Source: an uncultured Clostridia bacterium (GTDB lineage Bacteria > Bacillota > Clostridia > Christensenellales > DTU072). From it: a DNA stretch of 25,102 nt. Location: contig CALVOD010000008.1 of the NCBI GenBank assembly GCA_944350065.1, forward strand, positions 1 to 25,102, in the 5' to 3' direction. Every line of letters starts with the position of its first letter. Within the stretch, counting starts at the first letter, position 1. The position numbers and the translations under genes were made by a program. Below are positions 1-7,051 of the stretch, one piece after another. The notes beneath the pieces were generated by a model that was not told where the DNA came from, did not search any database, and saw only the letters and a program-made list of their open reading frames with translations.

Positions 1-467
1 GCGCGCGACAGAAGCTCCGCGGCGCGTAAAAGAAGGTTGCCCGTGCCTGCAGCGGGATCTATTATCCTCAGTTCCTCGAGCTTACGCTTACGCGCAGCGT
101 AAGTGAGAGCGCCGTCCTTCACAAGGTATTCGGCGCCCACGTCGTAACCGCATTCGTAAAGCAGCCTGCCGAGCGAATTGTCCACGATATACGCGGCTAT
201 GTGCGCGGGAGTGAATAATTGCGTGACTATCGGCAGATCCTCTGCCGTAAGCCTTTTGCGTAATCTCTTTTTCCTGTTTATCTGCCGCCTCAGATCGTTA
301 TTGTAATATTGAAAATAACTCGATAAAACTTCTTCGCCGTTCTCCGAAGAAGCGGCGATCTCTTTGGCGCGTTCGATATAAATCCGGAAAAGCCTTTCCT
401 CGTCCGGTTGTCCGTATTCGCGGTTGAGTCGCTCCTTGAGCGCTTCCGCGTCTCTTGCCGTGACCAT
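1..467 (-). CDS. PglX/Eco57I-like N6-adenine DNA methyltransferase, N-terminal part (runs off left edge)
   Basis: The first 155 residues of a DNA methyltransferase are visible and the gene continues beyond base 1. The segment TQLFTPAHIAAYIVDNSLGR matches the conserved stretch just before the SAM-binding motif in PglX (BREX) and related Eco57I-class methylases. It is followed by motif I, DPAAGTGNLLL, where most relatives have DPACGSGHxLL. The catalytic NPPY motif would lie outside the window. The only in-frame start is the ATG at 465-467; it has no Shine-Dalgarno sequence, though the frame stays open upstream to about 570. Only about 90 residues precede the TQLFTP motif, fewer than in full-length PglX, so the protein may be a shorter subtype or truncated at its 5' end. 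It lies just after the ferredoxin terminator and so probably starts a separate unit. Function (host modification or phage defence) is inferred from the family. Confidence 0.75.
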   Translation of the reverse strand, partial: MVTARDAEALKERLNREYGQPDEERLFRIYIERAKEIAASSENGEEVLSSYFQYYNNDLRRQINRKKRLRKRLTAEDLPIVTQLFTPAHIAAYIVDNSLGRLLYECGYDVGAEYLVKDGALTYAARKRKLEELRIIDPAAGTGNLLLRAAELLSR

Positions 468-507
468 CGTAAATACAGAATACTTTTGCGTAGGGATACT
501 CCCACGG

Positions 508-536
508 AAAAGGGCTGCCGCTAACGGACAGCCCTT
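508..536 (-). terminator. Intrinsic terminator of the ferredoxin operon
   Basis: Perfect 8-bp arms (AAGGGCTG at 510-517, CAGCCCTT at 529-536) with an 11-base loop. Read on the minus strand the stem is followed by a short T run. It sits 14 bases after the stop of the 58-residue ferredoxin and before the methyltransferase start. Confidence 0.75.
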
Positions 537-549
537 CTCGTGAGTTCGT

Positions 550-726
550 TTATTCGACCGACACTGCCCCTACGGGACATAGGTTGGCGCAAGCGCCGCA
601 TCCTATACATTTCGTCGCGTCTATCAAGTACGCGCCGCCCGCTTCGCTTACCGCGCCCATAGGACACACAGACATACAAGCGCCGCAGCCCATGCAGGCG
701 TCCTTATTAACTGCATAACTTCCCAT
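550..726 (-). CDS. Small 2[4Fe-4S] ferredoxin (58 aa)
   Basis: A 58-residue bacterial-type ferredoxin, a soluble low-potential electron carrier. Two clusters are predicted from CMGCGACMSVCP (Cys11, 14, 17, 21) and CIGCGACANLCP (Cys40, 43, 46, 50), each with the CxxCxxCxxxCP pattern, so all eight ligands are present. The start ATG at 724-726 is preceded by AAAGGGGCGG. It lies 18 bases after a second, similar ferredoxin and shares its promoter; a hairpin terminator follows the stop. The two copies differ at many positions, which points to an older duplication rather than a recent one. The redox partner is unknown. Confidence 0.93.
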   Translation of the reverse strand: MGSYAVNKDACMGCGACMSVCPMGAVSEAGGAYLIDATKCIGCGACANLCPVGAVSVE

Positions 727-744
727 AATCCGCCCCTTTGAGTC

Positions 745-918
745 TTATTCTTCCGAAATGGCTTCCACGGGGCAGCCGCCTGCGCAAGCGCCGCAGGACA
801 GACATTCGTCGGCGTTGATGGTGTATTTGTCGTCGTCCGCTTTGATAGCGCCGACGGGGCAGGTATCGGCGCAGCTGCCGCAACCTATGCAAGTATCTTT
901 ATCGATTACGTATGCCAT
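745..918 (-). CDS. Small 2[4Fe-4S] ferredoxin (57 aa)
   Basis: A 57-residue ferredoxin with two CxxCxxCxxxCP cluster motifs: CIGCGSCADTCP at residues 10-21 and CLSCGACAGGCP at 39-50. The length and acidic composition are typical of clostridial 2[4Fe-4S] ferredoxins. The ATG at 916-918 is chosen because AAAGGAG stands 10 bases upstream on the minus strand; a longer reading frame upstream would begin inside the promoter. It is the first gene of a two-ferredoxin operon with a clear promoter at 955-984. RicT, itself an iron-sulfur-associated protein, is encoded immediately upstream; any functional link is inference. Confidence 0.95.
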   Translation of the reverse strand: MAYVIDKDTCIGCGSCADTCPVGAIKADDDKYTINADECLSCGACAGGCPVEAISEE

Positions 919-954
919 AATGATATAGTCTCCTTTACCGTTTTTGTTGCTGAT

Positions 955-984
955 ATTGTAACACCGCCCGCGCGCGCTTGTCAA
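955..984 (-). promoter_or_regulatory. Promoter of the ferredoxin pair
   Basis: On the minus strand, TTGACA (979-984) and TACAAT (955-960) are separated by 18 bases, a near-consensus housekeeping sigma promoter. It lies between the ricT stop and the first ferredoxin, so the ferredoxins can be expressed apart from the upstream operon. No terminator is seen after ricT. Confidence 0.75.
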
Positions 985-1005
985 TAAGCAAACGGGAATT
1001 TCCGC

Positions 1006-1875
1006 CTATTCTTCGTCGCTCTCGTCGTCGCTTTCTTCCGTTTCCTCGCGATGCGCGGGATGCTTGCCTACGGCGCGTATTTTATCGAGCGGATACCTCT
1101 TGAAGGATATTCCGCCCTCCTCGTCGAGGAACTTGACCTTGACTTCGGCGCGCAAAGCGTCGTTCTCCGCAACCGCTCCCCTTCCGTCGGGCGTGTCCAC
1201 CTGCGAATTGACCTTGGGCATCCTCTTGTACATATCCTGGTAATAGTTGTTCTCATACCTTAAGCAGCACATCAGCTTGCCGCAACAGCCGCTTATCTTG
1301 GAAGGATTGAGCGAAAGCCCCTGATATTTAGCCATTTTGATGCTGACCTTCTCGTAATCCTGAAGGAAAGTGGTACAGCAACAGGGTCTGCCGCACGGCG
1401 CGAGCGCGCCGCGCAATTTGATGTCGTCGCGTTCGTATATCTGACGAAGCTCTATCCTGTTACGGAAAAGCCCCGCGAGATCCCTCACGAGCTCGCGGAA
1501 ATCTATGCGCGACTCCGCGGTGAAATATATTATCACTTTCGCTCTGTCGAAAGTGTATTCGGCGTCCACTATCTTCATCGGAAGCCCGTGGTCCGCCACT
1601 TTGCGCTTGGCGTCGCGGATAAGCCTGTCGCGTTCTCCGAGATTGCGCTCGTTCTGCTCGTCGTCTTTAGGCGTTGCTTTACGCAGAACGGGTTTGAGAG
1701 GCGCGACTATCTCGCTCTCGTCCACTTCCTTGTTGCCGAAAACGGCTTTTGCGTATTCCACGCCGCGCTGACTCTCGAGAATCACGCCGTCGCCTTCCGC
1801 GAATTCTTCGCCCGCGGGGTCGAAATAATATATTTTCTGCGCCGTTCTGAATTTAACGCCAATTACTATCGCCAT
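1006..1875 (-). CDS. ricT: RicT/YaaT family PSP1-domain protein
   Basis: A 289-residue PSP1-domain protein matching Bacillus YaaT/RicT. In Bacillus RicT acts with RicA and RicF in an iron-sulfur-bearing complex that affects RNase Y-dependent mRNA processing and, indirectly, sporulation and competence. Family marks seen here are the N-terminal beta-rich part (MAIVIGVKFR onward), the cysteine group at 161-167 (PCGRPCCC) and a second group at 197-204 (GCCGKLMCC). The last 20 residues are acidic. The ATG overlaps the end of holB by 10 bases, and the GGAGG ribosome site lies within holB, so translation is probably coupled. The order tmk-holB-ricT matches Bacillus, but no ricA or ricF is in the window. 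The exact role in this organism is inferred. Confidence 0.93.
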   Translation of the reverse strand: MAIVIGVKFRTAQKIYYFDPAGEEFAEGDGVILESQRGVEYAKAVFGNKEVDESEIVAPLKPVLRKATPKDDEQNERNLGERDRLIRDAKRKVADHGLPMKIVDAEYTFDRAKVIIYFTAESRIDFRELVRDLAGLFRNRIELRQIYERDDIKLRGALAPCGRPCCCTTFLQDYEKVSIKMAKYQGLSLNPSKISGCCGKLMCCLRYENNYYQDMYKRMPKVNSQVDTPDGRGAVAENDALRAEVKVKFLDEEGGISFKRYPLDKIRAVGKHPAHREETEESDDESDEE

Positions 1876-2834
1876 TTGTATTTAGCCTCCAATATATCGA
1901 ATAACATCGTTTCCGCAACGGTGACCGCGCCTACGTTCGCGCTAAGCATTTTACGCGCCTTGTTGACGGCGAGTATCGCCATTGCGAGCGCGCCCGCGCT
2001 CGTGCCCGAAGCTATTTCGTCGAGGTCGTAATCGCGGTTACGCGTAGTGAGTTTCGCGCCGCTTCCGCTTGCGCGTATCAACGCGTCCTTTAATATTATC
2101 TCCGTGAAATCGAGCGTAAGCCCGATATTTTCTTTCGTGAACAGCTCGCTTCCGAGATACTTTGCGATATCCTGCGACTTGCGACACCCTACGAGCATCG
2201 CGAAAACGCCCTCGTAAAGTCTCACGTAATCTTCGTCGCCGCCGAGCTTATACGCGCGCTCGAAACTTCCTCCCGAAAGCGCCGCCGCTATCTCCGCTTG
2301 CGCGCGCGGCACGCCGTCCGAGCAAAGTTCTGCGAATATTTCGTCGGGCGCGAACAGCGGCAAATAACATTTTTTCGTACGCGACTTCACCGTGGGCAGT
2401 ATCGGCACCTCGGACGAAGCGAAAAAAATTATCACCGCGTCGCCTTCCGGCTCCTCCACGAGCTTAAGGAGCTTGTTCTGCACCGCGGGCGACAAGCTCT
2501 CCGCTCTGTCTATGAAAAAGAGTTTGGCGCCGTCTGCCCAACTCCTCATAGAGGCTTCCGAAATAAGCGTATTGGTGTCCTCTACGCGCATTTTCCCGTC
2601 GGAATTATAGATATGCACGTCAGGATGCGAGCCTGCCGTTATGCGATTGCAGGTTTCGCATTCGTATAAGCCGCCGCGCTTACACAGAAAGGTTGCGGCG
2701 AGCAGTATCATATACGCTTTGCGCGTGACGGTGTCGTCTCCGATAACGAGGTAGGCGTGCGAGGCTTTGCCCGAAGCCGCCGCGGCTGAAAATTCCTTAT
2801 AGGCTTCGCTCTTTCTAAGAAGGTCGCTTATCAT
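1866..2834 (-). CDS. holB: DNA polymerase III delta-prime subunit
   Basis: A 322-residue clamp-loader subunit that helps load the sliding clamp at the replication fork. Recognisable parts are the opening SHAYLVIG, the cysteine region before GSHPDVHIY, the KLLKLVEEPEGDAVIIFFAS stretch (the family LLKxLEEPP segment) and PTVKSR. The region aligned with the Walker A loop (residues 31-39, IGDDTVTRK) has no GK[ST], so it should not hydrolyse ATP. The usual SRC motif reads SRT (151-153), keeping the arginine. Of the usual four zinc-finger cysteines only three are evident (51, 59, 62). It overlaps tmk by ATGA and ricT by 10 bases. Position and motifs support HolB despite the divergence; DnaX would be longer and keep a Walker A motif. 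Confidence 0.9.
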   Translation of the reverse strand: MISDLLRKSEAYKEFSAAAASGKASHAYLVIGDDTVTRKAYMILLAATFLCKRGGLYECETCNRITAGSHPDVHIYNSDGKMRVEDTNTLISEASMRSWADGAKLFFIDRAESLSPAVQNKLLKLVEEPEGDAVIIFFASSEVPILPTVKSRTKKCYLPLFAPDEIFAELCSDGVPRAQAEIAAALSGGSFERAYKLGGDEDYVRLYEGVFAMLVGCRKSQDIAKYLGSELFTKENIGLTLDFTEIILKDALIRASGSGAKLTTRNRDYDLDEIASGTSAGALAMAILAVNKARKMLSANVGAVTVAETMLFDILEAKYKWR

Positions 2835-3454
2835 ACGATACCCCGCGCTTTGAGCGCTTCCACTATCTTGAGATGAGTGGCTGTCTTGTCGCGTTCGGGG
2901 ACTATGAGCGCGAACCGCTCCGGCTCGCGCTCCGCCACTTCCTTATATCCGCGATAACAGGCGGCGTGGAATTCCGCATTCTCTCTCTCGAGCCTGTCGT
3001 GCAACACCTCTTTCCCCTTCTGCCGTCTCCAGCTGTTGGCGGGATCCATGTCTATGAATATCGTGAGCTCGGGCATGCAGTTGTCGCGGGCGTAAGCGTT
3101 GATCTCGTAAACGCGCTCTATCCCCAGCCCGCGCGCCACTCCCTGGTAGGCGAGCGAAGAATCTATATATCTGTCGCACACGACGAGCTTACCCGCTTCT
3201 ATGGCGGGAAGTATGAGGTTGTCTATATGGTCGCGCCGCGCCGTGGCGAAAAGCTCCGCTTCGGCGTAGGGCGAAACGACGAGATCCTCGTCGAGCAATA
3301 TCCCGCGTATGCGCTCGGCAAGCGGCGTGCCTCCCGGCTCGCGGGTAAACACCGTGTCCGCGCCCTCTTTATTCAGATATTCCGCAAGCAGTCTGAGCTG
3401 AGTGGATTTACCCACTCCCTCGCAACCTTCGAGCGTTATGAACTTCCCTTTCAC
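2831..3454 (-). CDS. tmk: Thymidylate kinase
   Basis: A 207-residue dTMP kinase that converts dTMP to dTDP with ATP in the cytoplasm, a step in dTTP supply. The P-loop GCEGVGKST (10-18), TREPGGT (37-43), the DRY segment DRYIDSSLAYQG (94-105) and the lid-like RRQKGKE region all fit; the length is typical. The start codon is GTG at 3452-3454 with GGAGA about 8 bases upstream. The gene overlaps holB by ATGA, giving translational coupling. In Bacillus tmk is also followed by holB and ricT, with small genes darA and yaaR in between; those are absent here. Confidence 0.96.
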   Translation of the reverse strand: MKGKFITLEGCEGVGKSTQLRLLAEYLNKEGADTVFTREPGGTPLAERIRGILLDEDLVVSPYAEAELFATARRDHIDNLILPAIEAGKLVVCDRYIDSSLAYQGVARGLGIERVYEINAYARDNCMPELTIFIDMDPANSWRRQKGKEVLHDRLERENAEFHAACYRGYKEVAEREPERFALIVPERDKTATHLKIVEALKARGIV

Positions 3455-3505
3455 GTCTTTCTCCGAAGATTTACGGCGCCGCCCGAAGGGCGTACCGCCG
3501 ATTAT

Positions 3506-4786
3506 TTATTTTAACACAAGCACGCCGCCCTTTTCAAGTCCGACGAGAGATAAATCGTCGCGCGCGCACAATTCGAGTAAAATATCTCTTTTTTCGGGAG
3601 TAATATATTCGCCCGGAAGAAGTACCGGCGCGCCGGGCGGATAGACGCCCACTCCCTCGTACAATATTCTTCCCGCGGATTCCCTTACCGATACGCGTTC
3701 CGCCACCGTGCCGAACGTAAGTTCGGTAAGTCCCTCCGCCGCAACCGGCGTCGGGCGCGGAGCCTTTGTTCTCCCGAAGGGAAAAGCGCCGAGTATTTCC
3801 GCTACGCGCTTGAGCTCCCGCGCGTTGAAGGGCGTGACGATGAACGTAGCCTTTTCTCCGTCCGCGCATTCGGCGTAAACGCCGCTTTCGGCAAGTCTCA
3901 AGCAAATGCTCTCCGCCTCTGCCGAATAAATCACGAGCCGCGTGGGATCGTCGGTTTCCTTCACTTCTATGGGAAGCGAACGCGTTTTCTCCTTGAAGCG
4001 CGCTATCTCGTCGAGCGTTTCCTCGTACAGCCGCTCGCCGTTTACTTTCATATAGGCTACAGCCCACTCCGTACTCGCCATGACGGGGTATGAAGGCGAG
4101 GTGGTGTGCACGTCGCGGAAGGCGCGCATAAATTCTTCTTCCTTATCCTTACCTATATGCGCTACCGCGCCCCCGGTAAGCGCGGGAAGCGTTTTATGCG
4201 CGGAATGGATAACCGTATCGAAATATAAGGTTGCCGAATCGGGAAGTTTCGGGGAAAATGCAAAGTGCGCGCCGTGAGAAGCGTCGACGATGACGTCCGC
4301 GCCTGAGCGCGCGGAGATTTCCTTGATTTTATCAAGCGGCAACTCGTTGCCGTAGTAGTCGGGCGAGGTTATTACGAGGGTTGCGGCTTTGCTCGAGCGG
4401 AGCGCGCCGCCGAGATCGCCGCCCGAATAACGGAAGGCTCCCGCACCCGCGCGGCGTAGCGCGGAGTAAACCGAGCGGTGCGCGTTGCCGTAGACGAGTA
4501 CGGCGCCGTAGGGCGCGCGCGCGTAAATCGCCGCGTGTATGAGCGCGGTGGCTCCCGCCGTAGAATACACGCTTTTACCGCAAAAGCCGTACGCTTCGGA
4601 AACAAGTTCTTCCGACTCGGCTATCACCCCTTCAGGGAAAAGAAGATTGTCCGAGTACGGAAGTTCGGTGATATCGAATTTCGCCGCCGCAAGCGCTCCG
4701 TTGAGAATACCCCCGTTGTGCGCGGGGGTATGGAATGAAATATCTTCGGCATGCAGTCCGAGCAGGTCGTTGAGCGGCAGTTTCAC
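3506..4786 (-). CDS. Orn/Lys/Arg decarboxylase family PLP enzyme (YaaO-like)
   Basis: A 426-residue fold-type I PLP enzyme of the Orn/Lys/Arg decarboxylase family, in the short YaaO-like form without the N-terminal wing domain. Motifs: SFHTPAHNGG near the start (family PGHK-like motif), STAGAT (75-80), the PLP ring aspartate in VIVDASHGAHF (D168), and the Schiff-base lysine in HSAHKTLPALTGGA (K198). A C-terminal domain ends with PGEYITPE. The substrate (arginine, lysine or ornithine) cannot be read from the sequence. The start is GTG at 4784-4786 with no strong ribosome site, 7 bases after the lysS stop, which suggests translational coupling. In Bacillus the orthologous yaaO likewise precedes tmk, so the gene order is conserved. 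Confidence 0.9.
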   Translation of the reverse strand: MKLPLNDLLGLHAEDISFHTPAHNGGILNGALAAAKFDITELPYSDNLLFPEGVIAESEELVSEAYGFCGKSVYSTAGATALIHAAIYARAPYGAVLVYGNAHRSVYSALRRAGAGAFRYSGGDLGGALRSSKAATLVITSPDYYGNELPLDKIKEISARSGADVIVDASHGAHFAFSPKLPDSATLYFDTVIHSAHKTLPALTGGAVAHIGKDKEEEFMRAFRDVHTTSPSYPVMASTEWAVAYMKVNGERLYEETLDEIARFKEKTRSLPIEVKETDDPTRLVIYSAEAESICLRLAESGVYAECADGEKATFIVTPFNARELKRVAEILGAFPFGRTKAPRPTPVAAEGLTELTFGTVAERVSVRESAGRILYEGVGVYPPGAPVLLPGEYITPEKRDILLELCARDDLSLVGLEKGGVLVLK

Positions 4787-4793
4787 TTTCGGC

Positions 4794-6299
4794 CTACGCT
4801 TTTACGGGTTTCATCGTGGGGAACAGCAGAACGTCCCTTATGCTCGCGGAGTCGGTGAACAGCATTATCATTCTGTCGATACCGATGCCCAGTCCGCCCG
4901 TGGGAGGAAGTCCGTATTCGAGCGCGCTGACGTAATCTTCGTCCATCATCTGCGCTTCGTCGTCGCCTTTCTCTCTCTTTTTCACCTGGTCTTCGAATCT
5001 GGCGCGCTGGTCTATCGGGTCGTTCAGCTCGCTGAACGCGTTGCCCATCTCGCGCGCGGTGATGAAGAATTCGAAGCGTTCGGTAAGTCTCGGATCGCTC
5101 TTTTTGCGTTTCGCGAGAGGACTCACCTCGACGGGATAATCGATAACGAAGGTGGGTTGCACGAGACCGGGCTCCACCGCTTCGTCGAATACCTTGTAAA
5201 GGGCGTTGCCCCAGGAATCGTTCTCGGCTATCTCGATACCCAGCTTTTTCGCTTCGGCGCGCGCCTTCTCCGCGTCGTAACCGGCGCCGAAATCGATACC
5301 GGTGACTTCCTTAACGATATCCACCATGCTCACTCTGCGCCACGCGCCGCCGAGCTCTATCGTTTCGCCCTGATAGGTAAGCGTGGTCGTGCCGAGCACC
5401 TCGCGGGCGCAATACTTATACAGCTCCTCGGTGAGGTCCATCATATCGTTATAATCCGCGTACGCCTCGTATAACTCTATCGTGGTAAATTCGGGGTTAT
5501 GCTTCGTGTCCATTCCTTCGTTACGGAACAGCCTGCCCATCTCGTAAACCTTGAGGAAACCGCCCACGATGAGCCTCTTGAGATAAAGCTCGGGAGCTAT
5601 TCTCAGATACATATCTATATCGAGGGTATTGTGGTGGGTGATGAACGGTCTCGCGTTGGCGCCGCCGAGTATTGTGTTCAGCACCGGCGTTTCCACTTCA
5701 ATATAGCCTTTCGCGTTAAGGAAGGTTCTTATCGCCGTAATGATGCGCGAACGCTTGACGAATACCTCTTTCACTTCGGGATTGACTATCAGATCGAGAT
5801 AACGCTTGCGGTAACGTATTTCCTGATCGCGCAGCCCGTGATATTTCTCGGGAAGCGGTCTCAAGGATTTGGCAAGCAAAATATATTCGCTCGCTTTAAC
5901 GCTGATTTCGCCTTTATGGGTAGTGAATACGGTGCCTTTGACGCCGATTATATCGCCGATATCGAGTTTTTTGAAAGCCTCGTACGCCTCCTGTCCCAGC
6001 GCGTCGATACGGAAATACAGCTGTATCAGTCCCGTGCCGTCCTGTATGTGCGCGAACGCCGCCTTGCCCATAACGCGTTTGGACATTATTCTGCCCGCGA
6101 GGGAAACCTCTTTCTCCTCGTAAGAAGCGTAATCGCCGAATATATCTTCGGCGTGCGCCGTCACGTCGTAGCTGACTTCGGCAAAGGGATCTTTGTCTTC
6201 GCTCTTGAGGTCCGCAAGTTTTTGGTGGCGGACCGCTATAACTTCGTTCTCGTCTATAGCTTCCTCTACGGGAAGCACGTTATTGTTTTCTTCGCTCAT
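4794..6299 (-). CDS. lysS: Lysyl-tRNA synthetase, class II
   Basis: A 501-residue class II enzyme that charges tRNA-Lys. An N-terminal OB-fold anticodon-binding domain spans about 65-145 (VSLAGRIMSKRVMGKAAFAH onward). The catalytic domain follows, with motif 2 FRNEGMDTKHNPEFTTIELY (258-277) and motif 3 GGLGIGIDRMIMLF near residues 468-481. Length is typical. The ATG has AAGGA 5 bases upstream. It follows greA by 86 bases, the common greA-lysS pairing in Bacillota, and is followed by the decarboxylase gene 7 bases later. No T-box or riboswitch is seen ahead of it; it probably uses the greA promoter. Confidence 0.97.
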   Translation of the reverse strand: MSEENNNVLPVEEAIDENEVIAVRHQKLADLKSEDKDPFAEVSYDVTAHAEDIFGDYASYEEKEVSLAGRIMSKRVMGKAAFAHIQDGTGLIQLYFRIDALGQEAYEAFKKLDIGDIIGVKGTVFTTHKGEISVKASEYILLAKSLRPLPEKYHGLRDQEIRYRKRYLDLIVNPEVKEVFVKRSRIITAIRTFLNAKGYIEVETPVLNTILGGANARPFITHHNTLDIDMYLRIAPELYLKRLIVGGFLKVYEMGRLFRNEGMDTKHNPEFTTIELYEAYADYNDMMDLTEELYKYCAREVLGTTTLTYQGETIELGGAWRRVSMVDIVKEVTGIDFGAGYDAEKARAEAKKLGIEIAENDSWGNALYKVFDEAVEPGLVQPTFVIDYPVEVSPLAKRKKSDPRLTERFEFFITAREMGNAFSELNDPIDQRARFEDQVKKREKGDDEAQMMDEDYVSALEYGLPPTGGLGIGIDRMIMLFTDSASIRDVLLFPTMKPVKA

Positions 6300-6385
6300 T
6301 TGTCCTTAAATAGCGCGGCTTTTCGCCGCAAACGGTTAACGGTTAAAGTCGGCTCGCGCCCGCCGCCGCGCGGCGGTAAGCGCGC

Positions 6386-6871
6386 TCAGTCCTTGGAAAT
6401 TTCGAGTATTTTCAACGAAAGCGTTCTGCCCGTAGGAGATTTGAAAGAGGCGCTGTCCCCTTTCGCCTTCCCTATCAGCGCGCTTCCGAGTGGGCTTTCG
6501 TCGCTTATCTTGTTCTCCGCGGTGTTGACCTCGAGGCTGTTCACTATCGTGTACTCCTCGGCAAGCTCCTCCGGATCGCCGTCAAACAATACCTTTACCC
6601 TGAGCCCTACGCCCACGGTCTTGGTGCTGAGCGAACTGGGATCGATGGGATACGCCGAGGAAAGTATTTCCTCGAGTTTGGCTATCTCGATTTCGAGTTT
6701 CTGTTGCGCGTCTTTCGCGGCGGTGTACTCGGCGTTCTCGGAAAGGTCGCCGAATTCTTTAGCTGTTTTCAACGCCTGCGCCACTTCCATTTTACCGGTC
6801 GTTTTGCACTCCTGAAGTCTCGCCGTAAGCTCGTCGAATTTCTTCTGGGTAAGCGGTATTTTTTTATCCAT
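6386..6871 (-). CDS. greA: Transcription elongation factor GreA
   Basis: A 161-residue GreA. It inserts its coiled coil into the RNA polymerase secondary channel and stimulates cleavage of backtracked RNA. The N-terminal coiled coil carries the tip EFGDLSENAEY (39-49) with the acidic residues D42 and E45 that correspond to the catalytic pair of the family. The C-terminal FKBP-like domain has SPLGSALIGKAKGD. Length is typical. GGAGG lies 9 bases before the ATG at 6869-6871. It is the first gene after a perfect consensus promoter and leads the run to ricT. Confidence 0.96.
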   Translation of the reverse strand: MDKKIPLTQKKFDELTARLQECKTTGKMEVAQALKTAKEFGDLSENAEYTAAKDAQQKLEIEIAKLEEILSSAYPIDPSSLSTKTVGVGLRVKVLFDGDPEELAEEYTIVNSLEVNTAENKISDESPLGSALIGKAKGDSASFKSPTGRTLSLKILEISKD

Positions 6872-6923
6872 TTCTTATGCCTCCGTACCTTTCCCCGAAG
6901 GAAAAGTCGTTAATTGTTAGTAC

Positions 6924-6952
6924 ATTATAGGTTATTAAACACTATATGTCAA
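6924..6952 (-). promoter_or_regulatory. Consensus promoter of the greA-lysS run
   Basis: On the minus strand TTGACA (6947-6952) and TATAAT (6924-6929) are both exact consensus with a 17-base spacer. The surrounding 70 bases are far more A/T-rich than the genes. The expected start of transcription lies about 45 bases before the greA ATG. Confidence 0.88.
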
Positions 6953-6977
6953 TATTTTTGCAAACTTTTTTATTTTA

Positions 6978-7011
6978 TGCGGAATACGCCGTAAAGGGCG
7001 AAATTTCCGCA
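6978..7011. other. Stem-loop between the ABC operon and the greA promoter
   Basis: Arms TGCGGAA (6978-6984) and TTCCGCA (7005-7011) enclose a smaller CGCC/GGCG stem. It is placed where the ABC transporter transcript should end, but on the minus strand the following bases are A-rich rather than T-rich, so it is not a classical intrinsic terminator. Confidence 0.4.
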
Positions 7012-7051
7012 CTAAGACGCCGTCTGCGGGGCGCCGAATGCCGATAACGCG

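Noticed and set aside
290..505. A 71-codon minus-strand frame overlapping the methyltransferase start
   Set aside because: The frame that encodes TQLFTP and DPAAGTGN is a different one; this frame yields a basic sequence with no motif.
6300..6385. A T-box or lysine riboswitch before lysS
   Set aside because: The 86-base gap holds only two short GC hairpins and no T-box sequence or terminator/antiterminator pair.
5499..6815. Long plus-strand open frame (438 codons) opposite lysS and greA
   Set aside because: It lies antisense to two clearly identified genes, its translation shows no domain and it has no ribosome site. Rare TTA, CTA and TCA codons in the minus-strand genes leave such frames open.
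7005..7051. A canonical terminator for the ABC operon
   Set aside because: The stem-loop at 6978-7011 is real but no T tract follows on the minus strand, so it is listed only as a stem-loop.
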